Assembly: GCA_018828585.1 (NCBI GenBank)
Contig: JAHJVW010000027.1
Location: 1 to 64,000, forward strand
DNA length: 64,000 bases
Direction of reading: 5' to 3'
Origin: Bacteroidota bacterium
GTDB lineage: Bacteria; Bacteroidota; Bacteroidia; Sphingobacteriales; Sphingobacteriaceae
Made by a program: the position numbers and the translations under genes. The notes below the pieces were generated by a model, which was given only the letters and a program-made list of their open reading frames with translations, was not told where the DNA came from and searched no databases. Position 1 is the first letter of the stretch, and each line of letters starts with the position of its first letter. Shown piece by piece: positions 1 through 9,116 of this stretch.

Positions 1-1
1 C

Positions 2-541
2 ATAATTGCTATTATTTTTGGCTTGATCTTATTGTTATCCGCTGCGCTTTCTTTTAAAAAGAAAGATCAGATGATCCTTACTCCAGCTGGTGCTAGCAAA
101 ATGGCTAACTTTTTTAAATTAAATGGTTCTTATCCCAATGAAAAAGGAAAAGAAATTCCTTACGGAGTAACTAAAGTCATTGGCGGATTTTCAATGATGA
201 TGGTTGCAGGACTCATCTCTGGTTTATTAGGAATAGGATCAGGTGCTTTAAAAGTAGTTGCTATGGATAATTTCATGAAACTGCCTTTTAAAGTCTCCAC
301 TACAACCAGTAATTTCATGATTGGTGTGACCGCAACAGCAAGTGCTGGGATTTATTTAGAAAGAGGTTACATTGACCCTGGCTTGGCAATGCCAGTTGTC
401 TTAGGCGTATTAGCAGGAGCGTTTGTTGGCTCAAAAATTTTAGTAAATTCGGGTACTAAGGTTTTGAGAATCATATTTACATCTGTCATTATTTTTCTTG
501 CTTTTCAGATGATATATAATGGATTAACTGGTAATATATGA
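2..541 (+). CDS. Sulfite exporter TauE/SafE family transporter (3' part)
   Basis: The reading frame is open to the left edge, so the N-terminus lies outside the window; about 179 codons are present. The protein is strongly hydrophobic and carries the glycine-rich segment GLISGLLGIGSGALKV, followed by TTTSNFMIGVTATASAG, the usual second-half repeat of TauE/SafE (DUF81) permeases. Members are inner-membrane exporters of sulfite, sulfoacetate or related small anions; the substrate here cannot be read from sequence. Its stop codon overlaps the start of the DUF1634 gene (ATGA), so the two are very probably co-translated. That pairing is common for this family and supports the call. Confidence 0.85.
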   Translation: MIAIIFGLILLLSAALSFKKKDQMILTPAGASKMANFFKLNGSYPNEKGKEIPYGVTKVIGGFSMMMVAGLISGLLGIGSGALKVVAMDNFMKLPFKVSTTTSNFMIGVTATASAGIYLERGYIDPGLAMPVVLGVLAGAFVGSKILVNSGTKVLRIIFTSVIIFLAFQMIYNGLTGNI

Positions 542-927
542 GTGCTAATTCCAAAATTACAGATAAGAATTTAGAAGTAATGATGGGCAACCTGTTGAGA
601 TATGGGGTGCTTTTATCTGGCATCATCGTATTAATTGGCGGAATTATTTATTTAATCAAATACGGGAACAACAGTCCAAATTATACGCAATTTTTAGGGG
701 AACCCCGCAGTTTAACAAATGTAAAAAGCATCCTTATAGGTGTAGCAGGTTTTCATAGCCGATCAATCATTCAATTTGGCCTATTGGTTTTAATTGCCAC
801 CCCTATAGCCCGGATTTTTCTTTCTGTTATCGGCTTTATTTTAGAAAAAGATTACCTCTACATTTTCATTACACTCATTGTATTATCAGTAGTGATGTTT
901 AGCTTATTTAGTGGCTCCGCAGGTTAA
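538..927 (+). CDS. DUF1634 family membrane protein
   Basis: A 129-residue protein with three predicted membrane segments (about residues 20-40, 75-95 and 105-125). An extra-membrane stretch after the first segment contains GEPRSLTNVKSI and a conserved-looking GFHSRSIIQFGLLVLIATPIAR region. These are features I associate with DUF1634, a family usually encoded next to TauE/SafE permeases. It starts inside the stop codon of the upstream TauE gene. It is probably an accessory subunit of that transporter; the biochemical role is unknown. The gene is followed by a degraded gene, so the operon seems to end here. Confidence 0.75.
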   Translation: MSANSKITDKNLEVMMGNLLRYGVLLSGIIVLIGGIIYLIKYGNNSPNYTQFLGEPRSLTNVKSILIGVAGFHSRSIIQFGLLVLIATPIARIFLSVIGFILEKDYLYIFITLIVLSVVMFSLFSGSAG

Positions 928-991
928 AAAGCTAATTAAAATTTAACATTAACTTCATATCACTACCCTACATTAACTATAAATTTTAGAG

Positions 992-1318
992 ATGAAAAAA
1001 GCTTTTGTTTTAGTTGTAGCCTTAGCATCTATTTACGGCTGTAAAAAATGATCCACTTCTGCTGCTATACCTTGCGACCCGGCAATAAATTATTCCAAAA
1101 CTGTAAAGCCTATTTTATTAACCAATTGTACACAATCAAATTGTCATGATTGAAATAATTTAACTTCTTTGGCAAATTATGATATTGCTCATGACGGATC
1201 CTCCCAAATAAAATCAGATGCCATCAGTGGATGAATACCCAGAGGGGGGGGCCTTAACCTCAACTGATAAATCCGCTATCATTTGTTGGCTATAGATAAC
1301 GGTGCAAGAAATAATTAA
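992..1318 (+). pseudogene. Decayed cytochrome-c-like lipoprotein gene
   Basis: Translation from ATG 992 gives a lipoprotein signal (MKKAFVLVVALASIYGCKK) and then a small haem-c-like domain: VKPILLTNCTQSNCH (a C-x4-C-H site), later IPRGG, ALTSTDKSAIICW and IDNGARNN before TAA at 1316. This is the layout of the short cytochrome-c-type lipoproteins frequent in Bacteroidota. The frame is broken by three in-frame TGA codons (1049, 1151, 1232). There is also a one-base shift at a run of eight G (1244-1251) and a two-base shift after the Trp codon (1290-1291), which restores the first frame. Every family hallmark is still readable, so the decay looks recent. The 3' end overlaps the convergent DinB gene by a few bases. 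Sequencing error cannot be excluded for the G run, but not easily for three stops. Confidence 0.8.
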
Positions 1319-1770
1319 ACCAACTTTTTTAAACTCATGATAATACCCCCATGTACGCCATCATGCCATAACAAGAAATTAATGCTTTCTTCTATGGTGT
1401 TCATATCTATACCCATTGACTGTCTCCATGAAGGGTTTTGAGCAAATAAATTATCGTTATAATCCTTTTCCCATTGATCAATAGTACTTAAAAATAAGTC
1501 TTTGTACTGATTGATTTGTTCGTCATCTACAAACAGCGGAGGCACTGTTCCAGGTTTAAAGTTTTCGAAAGCAGCTTCATCAATCAGCATAGGATGCCCT
1601 CCTCTCTTATAACAAACCCCTTGTTGTGCAGCAATCATATGTGCTAAATTCCAGATGATATTATTATTAAAACCTGCTGGTATTCTATTCAATTGTTCGG
1701 ATGATAAACCTTCTATATAAGCTAATAAGGTTTTACGTGTGGTTCTATTAATTTCAAATTGCTTTTTCAT
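1315..1770 (-). CDS. DinB family protein
   Basis: A 151-residue protein with the four-helix DinB/YfiT-like pattern. An early helix contains NIIWNLAHMI (one His) and a late one contains LLWHDGVHGGII (an H-x3-H pair), together giving the usual three-histidine metal site. The family includes damage-induced proteins and metal-dependent transferases of small thiols; which reaction applies is unknown. It lies 5 bp downstream of the diacylglycerol kinase gene on the same strand and is the last gene of the three-gene reverse group with that kinase and the cupin. Confidence 0.8.
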   Translation of the reverse strand: MKKQFEINRTTRKTLLAYIEGLSSEQLNRIPAGFNNNIIWNLAHMIAAQQGVCYKRGGHPMLIDEAAFENFKPGTVPPLFVDDEQINQYKDLFLSTIDQWEKDYNDNLFAQNPSWRQSMGIDMNTIEESINFLLWHDGVHGGIIMSLKKLV

Positions 1771-1775
1771 ATCGT

Positions 1776-2153
1776 TTAAATAAGCACCAATAGTTTAGGT
1801 AGAAAAATAAGTAAGCCAATCATAACAGAGACTATTGCACTTAAAATAACTGCTGCTGCCGCTAAATCTTTGATGACCTTAATTTTAGGATGTTTTTCTG
1901 GAGAAATAAAATCAGCGATATTTTCAATACTCGTATTGATGATTTCTGTTATAAAAACCAAACCAATCACCAATATTACCGCCACCCATTCTATTGCACT
2001 GATTTTTAAAATAAATCCTGCTAAAATAGCAAATATGGCTATAAACAAATGCACTCTGGCATTATGCTCCTCTTTAAAAAGGATTTTCAATCCATTAAAG
2101 GCATATGGAAAGCTTTTAATTCGATCTAATAAAGAAAACTTTTTATTTGTCAT
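1776..2153 (-). CDS. dgkA: Diacylglycerol kinase family protein
   Basis: A small integral membrane kinase of about 125 residues with three membrane helices. It carries the DgkA signature: FITEIINTSIENIADFIS (the E-x2-N-T-x2-E-x3-D core) followed by HPKIKVIKDLAAAAVI. The family phosphorylates diacylglycerol or undecaprenol with ATP; in Bacteroidota either lipid is possible, so the substrate is left open. I place the start at ATG 2153; a GTG at 2156 directly after the cupin stop codon is an alternative adding one residue. It is tightly packed between the cupin and DinB genes, suggesting one transcript. Confidence 0.85.
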   Translation of the reverse strand: MTNKKFSLLDRIKSFPYAFNGLKILFKEEHNARVHLFIAIFAILAGFILKISAIEWVAVILVIGLVFITEIINTSIENIADFISPEKHPKIKVIKDLAAAAVILSAIVSVMIGLLIFLPKLLVLI

Positions 2154-2156
2154 CAC

Positions 2157-2516
2157 TTAAATCTTTTTCAAATGCTCCTGAGTCAATGCGCTTTTGGCAT
2201 TTCCTGTATTCAGCGTACTGGCAGGCTCAAATAACATCACAGAAACCTCATTTTCGGCAACCGGCTTATGCTCCACTCCTTTTGGTACAATGATAAAATC
2301 GCCAGCTTTTAGCGGAACAACTTTATCCCTGAATTCCATTTTAAATTCCCCATCAATAACTAAAAACATTTCATCTTCATTTTCATGATGATGCCAAACA
2401 AACTCACCCTTAAATTTCACCAATTTAACTTCTTGTCCGTTTAATTCACCCACAATTCTAGGGTTCCAATAGTCAGAGAACTGTTTTAGTTTTTGCGAAA
2501 TATTAATCTTTTCCAT
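2157..2516 (-). CDS. Cupin domain protein
   Basis: A 119-residue single-domain cupin. Motif 1 is readable as FVWHHHENEDEMFLVIDGEF (His cluster, Glu, then Gly) and motif 2 as GDFIIVPKGVEHKPVA, giving the His/Glu metal ligands of the beta-barrel. Small cupins of this type include isomerases, dioxygenases and sensors, and the substrate is not evident. It is the first gene of the reverse group cupin-dgkA-dinB; the genes abut. It is divergent from cydA, with the promoters of both in the 143 bp between. Confidence 0.8.
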   Translation of the reverse strand: MEKINISQKLKQFSDYWNPRIVGELNGQEVKLVKFKGEFVWHHHENEDEMFLVIDGEFKMEFRDKVVPLKAGDFIIVPKGVEHKPVAENEVSVMLFEPASTLNTGNAKSALTQEHLKKI

Positions 2517-2628
2517 CCTTATTTTTTCCTAAAGTTATAAATCTCAATTACAATTATGAAAACACAATTCAGAATCACTTTAAATTATATTAGATTTTGA
2601 TTTTAAGCTTTAGTTATTATCAATTCAC

Positions 2629-2636
2629 TAAATTTG
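2629..2636 (+). promoter_or_regulatory. -7 promoter element upstream of cydA
   Basis: TAAATTTG matches the Bacteroidota -7 consensus TAnnTTTG. A TTTAG at about 2609 lies 20 bp upstream, in the place of the -33 TTTG element. Transcription would start near 2643, 17 bp before the cydA start codon. Assigned by motif only. Confidence 0.5.
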
Positions 2637-2659
2637 TGTAACAAAAAAATCGCATTTAG

Positions 2660-3985
2660 ATGGATGATTTTATAGCAGCTAGGTCACAAATGGCCCTTTC
2701 ACTAGGTTTTCACATTATTTTCTCTTGTATTGGCATGGTAATGCCATTTTTTATGGCTGTTTCTCATTACCTCTTTTTAAAAACCAATGAGGTAATGTAT
2801 CGCAATATCACCAAAGCATGGAGTAAAGGAGTTGCTATTTTCTTTGCTACTGGAGCAGTCTCAGGCACCGTATTATCTTTTGAATTAGGACTTTTATGGC
2901 CAAAGTTCATGGAACATGCTGGTCCAATCTTCGGGATGCCTTTTTCTTTAGAAGGCACCGCTTTTTTTATCGAAGCCATTGCCTTAGGTTTTTATTTATA
3001 TGGTTGGGATCGATTTAATAAATGGTTTCATTGGTTTACTGGTGTGATAGTAGGGATCAGTGGTTTAGCTTCTGGGATTTTGGTAGTAGCGGCAAACGCC
3101 TGGATGAATAACCCTGCTGGATTCGATTTTATAGATGGTAAATACTTAAACATAGATCCGATTAAAGCCATGTTTAACGATGCCTGGTTCTCCCAAGCGC
3201 TTCACATGAGCATTGCCGCATTTGCAGCCACAGGTTTTGCCGTAGCTGGCGTTCACGCTTTCATGATATTAAAAAAGCAAAATGTTGCTTTTCACACCAA
3301 ATCTTTTAGAATTGCAGCTATTTTCGGTGCTGTAGCGGCAGTGCTTCAGCCTTTAAGTGGTGATATTTCAGCTAAATTCATTGCAAAATCTCAGCCCGCT
3401 AAATTGGCAGCAATGGAAGCTCATTTTCATACCCAAAAAGCAGCACCCTTAATTATTGGGGGTATACCCGATATTAAAAATGAAAAAGTAGATGGTGCGC
3501 TCAGAATTCCTGGAATGCTCAGCTTTATGGTAAATGGAGATTTTGATTCTGAAGTGAAGGGTTTAGACCAAATTCCGAAAGAAGATCAACCGCCAGTTGC
3601 CGTTACGCATTATGCATTTCAATTGATGGTAGGGTTAGGAATGCTGATGATGGGCATTGCATTAGCCTTTTTTATCGCATTATGGCGCAAAAAAAGTTGG
3701 TTAAGTCAGAAATGGTTATTATGGCTCTTCACCTTAGCCACACCCTTAGGTTTTATTGCGGTAGAAGCAGGCTGGATAGTAACTGAAGTTGGTCGCCAAC
3801 CGTGGATTATACAAGGAATCATGAGAACTAAAGACGCTGTTACACCCATGCCCGGCATCCAATATTCATTCTATCTTTTCTCTGCAGTTTATGTTTCCTT
3901 ATCACTTATTGTAATTTTTATGCTGTACCGACAAATTAAAATGGTTCCAAAAATTTATGATATTCCAAATAATCCTAAAATGTAA
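2660..3985 (+). CDS. cydA: Cytochrome bd ubiquinol oxidase subunit I
   Basis: This is the catalytic, haem-carrying subunit of the bd-type terminal oxidase, which oxidises quinol and reduces oxygen at the inner membrane with high affinity. The 441 residues show about nine membrane helices. Visible haem ligands and hallmarks are H18 (LGFHIIFS), E99 and E105 in the second helix pair, H182 (QALHMS) and the GRQPW motif at 378-382. The periplasmic Q-loop (about 240-315) is short, so the protein is about 80 residues shorter than E. coli CydA. cydB begins 3 bp after its stop codon. No cydX or cydDC is seen nearby. Confidence 0.96.
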   Translation: MDDFIAARSQMALSLGFHIIFSCIGMVMPFFMAVSHYLFLKTNEVMYRNITKAWSKGVAIFFATGAVSGTVLSFELGLLWPKFMEHAGPIFGMPFSLEGTAFFIEAIALGFYLYGWDRFNKWFHWFTGVIVGISGLASGILVVAANAWMNNPAGFDFIDGKYLNIDPIKAMFNDAWFSQALHMSIAAFAATGFAVAGVHAFMILKKQNVAFHTKSFRIAAIFGAVAAVLQPLSGDISAKFIAKSQPAKLAAMEAHFHTQKAAPLIIGGIPDIKNEKVDGALRIPGMLSFMVNGDFDSEVKGLDQIPKEDQPPVAVTHYAFQLMVGLGMLMMGIALAFFIALWRKKSWLSQKWLLWLFTLATPLGFIAVEAGWIVTEVGRQPWIIQGIMRTKDAVTPMPGIQYSFYLFSAVYVSLSLIVIFMLYRQIKMVPKIYDIPNNPKM

Positions 3986-3988
3986 GCC

Positions 3989-5011
3989 ATGTTATACGTT
4001 GTAATACTATTTTTATGGATAGCCATTTTACTATACCTTGTTTTAGGTGGAGCTGATTTTGGCGCAGGAATTTTGGAGCTTTTTACTTCTGATAAGAATA
4101 AAGACAAAACTCGAAAAACCATGTACCGAGCAATCGGACCTATTTGGGAAGCCAACCACATGTGGCTCATCATTACGATCGTAATTTTATTTGTGGGCTT
4201 TCCACAGATTTATACCACCATGTCTATTTACTTACATATTCCTTTATTGCTCATGTTGATGGGAATTATTGCTAGAGGAACTGCTTTCACATTTAGACAT
4301 TACGACGCAGTTAAAGATGAAATGCAAATAGTTTATAATAAAATATTTGTTTACTCAAGTTTCATCACGCCATTTTTCTTAGGTATAATAGCTGGTAGTG
4401 CAGTTACCAGACGAATTGACCCAAACGCTAATAATTTTTTAGATGCCTATATATTTAGCTGGCTAAATGTTTTTTCTCTGGCAGTAGGCCTATTTACAGT
4501 GGCTATTTGTGGTTTTCTGGCGGCAGTATTCATCATTGGTCAAACACCAGACATGACCGAGAGAAAACGTTTCATCCGTAAAGCCAAAACTTTCAATATT
4601 GCAGCGGTACTAGCCGGCGGTTTGGTTTTTATCGCTTCCCTTTACGAAAAAATCCCTTTACTTAATTGGGTATTCGATAACCCTGTGGGGATAACCGCAT
4701 TCTCTTTAGCAACACTTTCAGTCATTTATCTTTGGCGTATTTGGAGTACCGATAAAACTAATCTTATGCGGGCATTGGCTGGCTTTCAAGTCACCATGAT
4801 TTTACTGATTACCACTTGGAAACATTATCCAAACATCATATTATTAAAAGGCGGTGGATATTTATCATTAATTGAGGAACGTGGAAATGATAAAACCATA
4901 GCTGCTTTAGGTTGGGCCTTGTTGTTAGGTAGCTTATTTATTTTACCGTCTTTGTTTTACCTGATTTATAGTTTCCAAAAAACTAAAGAAGAAGCTTTAA
5001 GAAATCATTAA
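3989..5011 (+). CDS. cydB: Cytochrome bd ubiquinol oxidase subunit II
   Basis: The second subunit of the bd oxidase, 340 residues with about eight membrane helices. The N-terminal helix contains LGGADFGAGILEL, and GPIWEANHMWLI follows near residue 50; both are diagnostic of CydB. The subunit has a structural role and takes part in the quinol and oxygen pathways of the complex. It forms a two-gene operon with cydA (3 bp spacing). The 160 bp after it carry no gene before the convergent MFS gene, and I see no strong hairpin there. Confidence 0.96.
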   Translation: MLYVVILFLWIAILLYLVLGGADFGAGILELFTSDKNKDKTRKTMYRAIGPIWEANHMWLIITIVILFVGFPQIYTTMSIYLHIPLLLMLMGIIARGTAFTFRHYDAVKDEMQIVYNKIFVYSSFITPFFLGIIAGSAVTRRIDPNANNFLDAYIFSWLNVFSLAVGLFTVAICGFLAAVFIIGQTPDMTERKRFIRKAKTFNIAAVLAGGLVFIASLYEKIPLLNWVFDNPVGITAFSLATLSVIYLWRIWSTDKTNLMRALAGFQVTMILLITTWKHYPNIILLKGGGYLSLIEERGNDKTIAALGWALLLGSLFILPSLFYLIYSFQKTKEEALRNH

Positions 5012-5171
5012 AAAAGCAATAGCTTCTATTCTCTATATCGGATTTCTACAACAAATATCAACCTCGTAGCCAACACCTTGCAGATGTATGATTGTAAAAG
5101 CTGGGCAATCCCGTAATGACAAGCATTACAGAAAATTTTATAAAAACATCAAATGAATTTGAATAATAAGA

Positions 5172-6398
5172 TTAGTTAACCCCTACTTTAACCCGTTTAT
5201 TTAAATTGTAAATGATATACATGATGATGACGGATAATACCGTTAGGATCAAATAGCTATAACTCAAATGAGCTTCATCTTTTGCGGGTAAACCCTGAAT
5301 GATGAAATAGCTAAGAAAAGAAACTAAAACGTAGGTTAAACCTCCGGTTAGTCCGCTAGAGATCCCTGCATTTTTAGGAAACCGACTTAAGCAATAGGTA
5401 AAGTAATTGTTAAAGGTAAAACCTGCCGCGGCATGAATGAGGAAAGCAAAGCCAATTAGCGAATAAATATTGGTAACAAAGTTTAAACTCAAAATCATGA
5501 ACAATACAAAGCTGATTTGGAAGGTGATATTGAATGATAACCTTTTAATGAACGGTTTATTGATGGTGGCTTTACCGATGAAGCCGCCTATCATCCATGC
5601 GATACCTAAAATAAGAGCACTATAACCGGCATAAACTACAGATAAGTTAAAATGGTGTTCAATAATAAAAGGACCTGTCATGTTAAAAATCATGACGGTA
5701 GAATAGGCTAACCCCAGCATCACAATACCCAAGCTGAAACTCGTGGTTCGAATCATTTCTTTATAAACAGCGGTGATTTTACCTAAATGGAATTCGTTAA
5801 AATGCCGCAAAGTTTCGCCACTAAATAGGTATTCTAAAACGGCCATTACGATTGAGAGAATAGCCAAGAAATAAAAGTTAGATTCCCAACCAAACAGCTG
5901 CTCTAAATAACCACCGATAAATGGTGCGATGATAGGTCCCGAGGACCAGATGATGGTGAACAAACTGAGGTAATGCTTGAGTTTTTCGCCCTCAAACAAA
6001 TCTACAAAATATGCCCTTTTAGAAACTACAATGGCACTTACGGTAATGCCGTGTACAATCCTCATTAAATAAATGAGGTAGATGTCATGCGTGTTGGCTA
6101 CCACCAGGCAGGAAAAAAACAAAACCACCAGAGAAACCAAACTGATTTTATAACGGCCAAAACTATCTAATAAACTGCCAATAAAAAGCTGAGAAATACC
6201 ATAACTGATAAGGAAAAAACTGAGCGTGAGTTGTACCTGAATTTCGCTGACCTGCAAACCTTTAGACATATGAGGCAATGAAGGTAAGTAAATGTCGGTG
6301 ACAAATCCCGATAAAGGAATTAAAGCAAAAGCCAAAACGGTAGCAATACCTTTATTTTTTTCTTTGATGTAATTTTTCTGAGTAATGGGAGCTAACAT
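5172..6398 (-). CDS. MFS transporter, Bcr/CflA drug-efflux type
   Basis: A 408-residue carrier with twelve predicted membrane helices. The opening segment LIPLSGFVTDIYLPSLPHMS is characteristic of Bcr/CflA-type exporters, as is the motif-A region GSLLDSFGRYKISL between helices 2 and 3. The family exports bicyclomycin, chloramphenicol, sulfonamides or dipeptides by proton antiport; the substrate is unknown. It stands alone, convergent with cydB and divergent from the exonuclease gene. A good promoter lies about 60 bp upstream of its start. Confidence 0.85.
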   Translation of the reverse strand: MLAPITQKNYIKEKNKGIATVLAFALIPLSGFVTDIYLPSLPHMSKGLQVSEIQVQLTLSFFLISYGISQLFIGSLLDSFGRYKISLVSLVVLFFSCLVVANTHDIYLIYLMRIVHGITVSAIVVSKRAYFVDLFEGEKLKHYLSLFTIIWSSGPIIAPFIGGYLEQLFGWESNFYFLAILSIVMAVLEYLFSGETLRHFNEFHLGKITAVYKEMIRTTSFSLGIVMLGLAYSTVMIFNMTGPFIIEHHFNLSVVYAGYSALILGIAWMIGGFIGKATINKPFIKRLSFNITFQISFVLFMILSLNFVTNIYSLIGFAFLIHAAAGFTFNNYFTYCLSRFPKNAGISSGLTGGLTYVLVSFLSYFIIQGLPAKDEAHLSYSYLILTVLSVIIMYIIYNLNKRVKVGVN

Positions 6399-6457
6399 TT
6401 ATGTAGAAAACATTTTACTATAACGACTATCTAAAAGCAATATATTTTATAATGTGG

Positions 6458-6487
6458 CAAAAGTACATGTTTAAACTCCTGTTCAAA
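6458..6487 (-). promoter_or_regulatory. Promoter for the MFS transporter gene
   Basis: On the reverse strand TACTTTTG (6465-6458) fits the -7 consensus TAnnTTTG exactly, and TTTG (6487-6484) lies 22 bp further upstream as the -33 element. The expected transcript start is near 6450, about 50 bp before the ATG. Motif match only. Confidence 0.55.
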
Positions 6488-6645
6488 TTTAAATTTTAAA
6501 TGTCTCAATATTATGACCTAATTCTTAAAAAGAACTTTCTAAGAATGACTCCTGATTTTTAAAAGAAGCTAAATAAATGTTTAAAAAAAATTAAAACATC
6601 AGAGCATATTTAATATTTTAGAGCAAATAAGCTTAAATTCACCTT

Positions 6646-7350
6646 ATGCTTCAACAACTCGACCTACAAAACGTTTTAGTTCTTGATATTGAAACGGTTC
6701 CACAGTTTTCTTCTTTTGACGAGCTGCCCGAAAACCTACAGAAATTATGGGATTTAAAAACCCGTTTTCAGCGTAAGGAACAGGAAACGCCAGATGACTT
6801 TTATCAGCGAGCAGGTATTTGGGCAGAGTTTGGAAAAATCATCTGCATCTCTGTCGGGATTTTTAAAAATAACCAAAGCTTTAGGGTGAAATCTTTTTAC
6901 AGTCATGATGAGAATGAGCTATTAGCGGATTTTATTAAATTATTAAACAGTCAACCCGCTCAATTAATTTTATGTGCACACAATGGAAAAGAATTCGACT
7001 TTCCTTATTTATGTCGTAGAATGTTAATTAATAACTTAGAAATACCTGCTCAATTAAATATTGCGGGTAAGAAACCTTGGGAGATCAATCATTTAGATAC
7101 CATGGAATTATGGAAGTTTGGTGATTATAAAAATTACACTTCTTTAAATTTATTAGCAGCCATATTCAATATTCCCACCCCAAAAGATGATATTGACGGC
7201 AGCATAGTGGGTAGCGTATATTGGTTAGAAAACGATTTGGAAAGAATCAGAATCTACTGCCAGAAAGATGTCATCACCACCGCCCGACTGTTGCAAAGAT
7301 TTAAAGGATTACCTTTCTTAACTGATGAACAAATTACTTTTATAGATTAA
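6646..7350 (+). CDS. 3'-5' exonuclease, DnaQ/PolB-exonuclease fold
   Basis: A 234-residue protein of the DNA_pol_B_exo2 type. The exonuclease motifs are visible: VLDIETVPQ at residues 12-20 (D-x-E), LCAHNGKEFDFPYL in the middle (Exo II with Asp) and YCQKDVITTARLL near residue 210 (Exo III, Y-x3-D). All four acidic metal ligands are therefore present and the enzyme should be active on single-stranded DNA or RNA ends. The cellular role is unknown. Its stop codon shares one base with the ATG of the ABC ATPase gene, giving a translationally coupled pair whose functional link is not obvious. Confidence 0.8.
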   Translation: MLQQLDLQNVLVLDIETVPQFSSFDELPENLQKLWDLKTRFQRKEQETPDDFYQRAGIWAEFGKIICISVGIFKNNQSFRVKSFYSHDENELLADFIKLLNSQPAQLILCAHNGKEFDFPYLCRRMLINNLEIPAQLNIAGKKPWEINHLDTMELWKFGDYKNYTSLNLLAAIFNIPTPKDDIDGSIVGSVYWLENDLERIRIYCQKDVITTARLLQRFKGLPFLTDEQITFID

Positions 7351-9083
7351 TGTCTTTACTTAAGGTTGAAAACCTAAATATTCATTTCAAAACAGAAGAT
7401 GGCGATTTTCATGCCGTCAAAGGGATTAACCTAGCGCTGAAAAAAGGTGAAATTATAGGGCTGGTTGGAGAATCTGGCTCGGGAAAATCGGTCAGTTCTT
7501 TGGCTTTGATGCGCTTGTTAGATAAAAATTCGCGTACGGAAGGTAAAGTATTTTTCGAGGGGACCAACCTGCTCGATTTATCTGAAAAAGAAATGCAGGC
7601 TTATCGTGGTAACAGAATCGCCATGATTTTTCAGGAGCCTATGACATCTTTAAATCCTGTGATCACCTGCGGTAAACAAGTGGCAGAAACCATCCTGATT
7701 CATCAGAAAAAAGATAAGCAATCTGCAAAACAAAAAACCATTCAGCTTTTTCAGGAAGTGAAGCTGCCCGATCCTGAGTATATCTACGATAAATACCCTC
7801 ATGAACTTTCGGGTGGGCAAAAACAAAGGGTAATGATCGCTATGGCGCTGGCTTGCGATCCTGCTGTTTTAATTGCTGATGAGCCTACCACAGCTTTAGA
7901 TGTAACCGTACAAAAAAGTATTTTAGATTTACTTTTTAAGCTAAAGACCGAACGTAACATGAGTTTGATTTTCATTTCTCATGATTTAGGGGTGATAGGC
8001 GAAATAGCTGACCAAGTTTTGGTGATGTATAAAGGAGAAATTGTTGAACATGGAAATATCGAGCAAGTTTTTCTAAATCCACAGCATCCTTATACCAGAG
8101 GCTTACTGTCTTGTAGGCCTTCACCCGAGCTGCAACTTTCTAGGTTACCCGTTATCAATGATTTCATTTTATTCGAGAATGGAAAAATGGAAAGCTCGGG
8201 CTTGGTAATTGATAAGCTAAAACAACAGTATCAGATAGACCCCTCCACCATCTTATCTAAAAGAGAAAAGCTTTATCAACAAGAACCTTTATTACAGGTA
8301 AAAGATTTAAAGACTTGGTTTTCTAAAAAAGGCGATTGGTGGAAGAAGGAGAAAGAATTTGTAAAAGCAGTTGATGAAGTGAGTTTTGAGGTTTTCCCGG
8401 GCGAGACTTTTGGTTTAGTAGGCGAATCAGGTTGTGGAAAAACAACCTTGAGCAGGACCATTCTAAAATTGATAGAACCTACTTCAGGTGAAATCTTATT
8501 TAATGGACAAAACATCAGTGAACTAACGGCCAAAGAAATGCGTCCACTTAGAAAAGACATCCAAATTATCTTTCAAGATCCTTACTCCTCTTTAAACCCA
8601 ATTAAAACCATTGGCGACGCATTAACCGAACCCTTATTGGTACATCAAATTTTCAAAAATCAAAAAGAAAGAAAAGATTTTGTGATCGACCTGATGGAGA
8701 AAGTAGGCTTAACCGCGGCACAGTTTAACCGTTACCCACACGAGTTTTCGGGTGGACAAAGACAAAGAGTGGTAATTGCGAGGGCTTTATCTTTACAACC
8801 TAAGCTCATCATTTGTGATGAATCGGTTTCTGCTTTAGATGTTTCTGTACAAGCACAAGTACTCAACTTATTAAAAGATTTACAACAGCAATTTAACCTG
8901 ACTTATATTTTTATTTCACACGATATGGCGGTGGTAAAACACATGGCGGATAGAATGATGGTGATGAACAAAGGGAAAATCGAAGAATTAGGTTATCCAG
9001 AAGATATTTATAATCATCCGCAAAAAGAATATACCCAGAAATTAGTAAATGCAATCCCAAAAGGAATTTTTGCGAAAATATAA
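7350..9083 (+). CDS. ABC transporter ATP-binding protein, DppD-DppF-type fusion
   Basis: Two complete nucleotide-binding domains in 577 residues. Domain 1 has Walker A GESGSGKS (about 40-47), signature LSGGQKQR and Walker B VLIADEP. Domain 2 has Walker A GESGCGKT (about 354-361), signature FSGGQRQR and Walker B LIICDES, in which the catalytic Glu follows the Asp and Pro is replaced by Ser. A peptide-transporter-type C-terminal extension (HPYTRGLL) follows domain 1. The arrangement matches YejF/GsiA-like ATPases that energise dipeptide, oligopeptide or glutathione uptake. No permease or binding protein is adjacent, so partners must be elsewhere. Confidence 0.88.
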   Translation: MSLLKVENLNIHFKTEDGDFHAVKGINLALKKGEIIGLVGESGSGKSVSSLALMRLLDKNSRTEGKVFFEGTNLLDLSEKEMQAYRGNRIAMIFQEPMTSLNPVITCGKQVAETILIHQKKDKQSAKQKTIQLFQEVKLPDPEYIYDKYPHELSGGQKQRVMIAMALACDPAVLIADEPTTALDVTVQKSILDLLFKLKTERNMSLIFISHDLGVIGEIADQVLVMYKGEIVEHGNIEQVFLNPQHPYTRGLLSCRPSPELQLSRLPVINDFILFENGKMESSGLVIDKLKQQYQIDPSTILSKREKLYQQEPLLQVKDLKTWFSKKGDWWKKEKEFVKAVDEVSFEVFPGETFGLVGESGCGKTTLSRTILKLIEPTSGEILFNGQNISELTAKEMRPLRKDIQIIFQDPYSSLNPIKTIGDALTEPLLVHQIFKNQKERKDFVIDLMEKVGLTAAQFNRYPHEFSGGQRQRVVIARALSLQPKLIICDESVSALDVSVQAQVLNLLKDLQQQFNLTYIFISHDMAVVKHMADRMMVMNKGKIEELGYPEDIYNHPQKEYTQKLVNAIPKGIFAKI

Positions 9084-9116
9084 AACTAAACGGCAGGCTT
9101 ATTGCTTAAATATAGT

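Noticed and set aside
992-1318. TGA read as an amino acid in the cytochrome-like gene and toxin gene
   Set aside because: TGA ends other intact genes here, such as rnr and the TauE gene, and the cytochrome-like gene also has frameshifts. Mutation explains both better.
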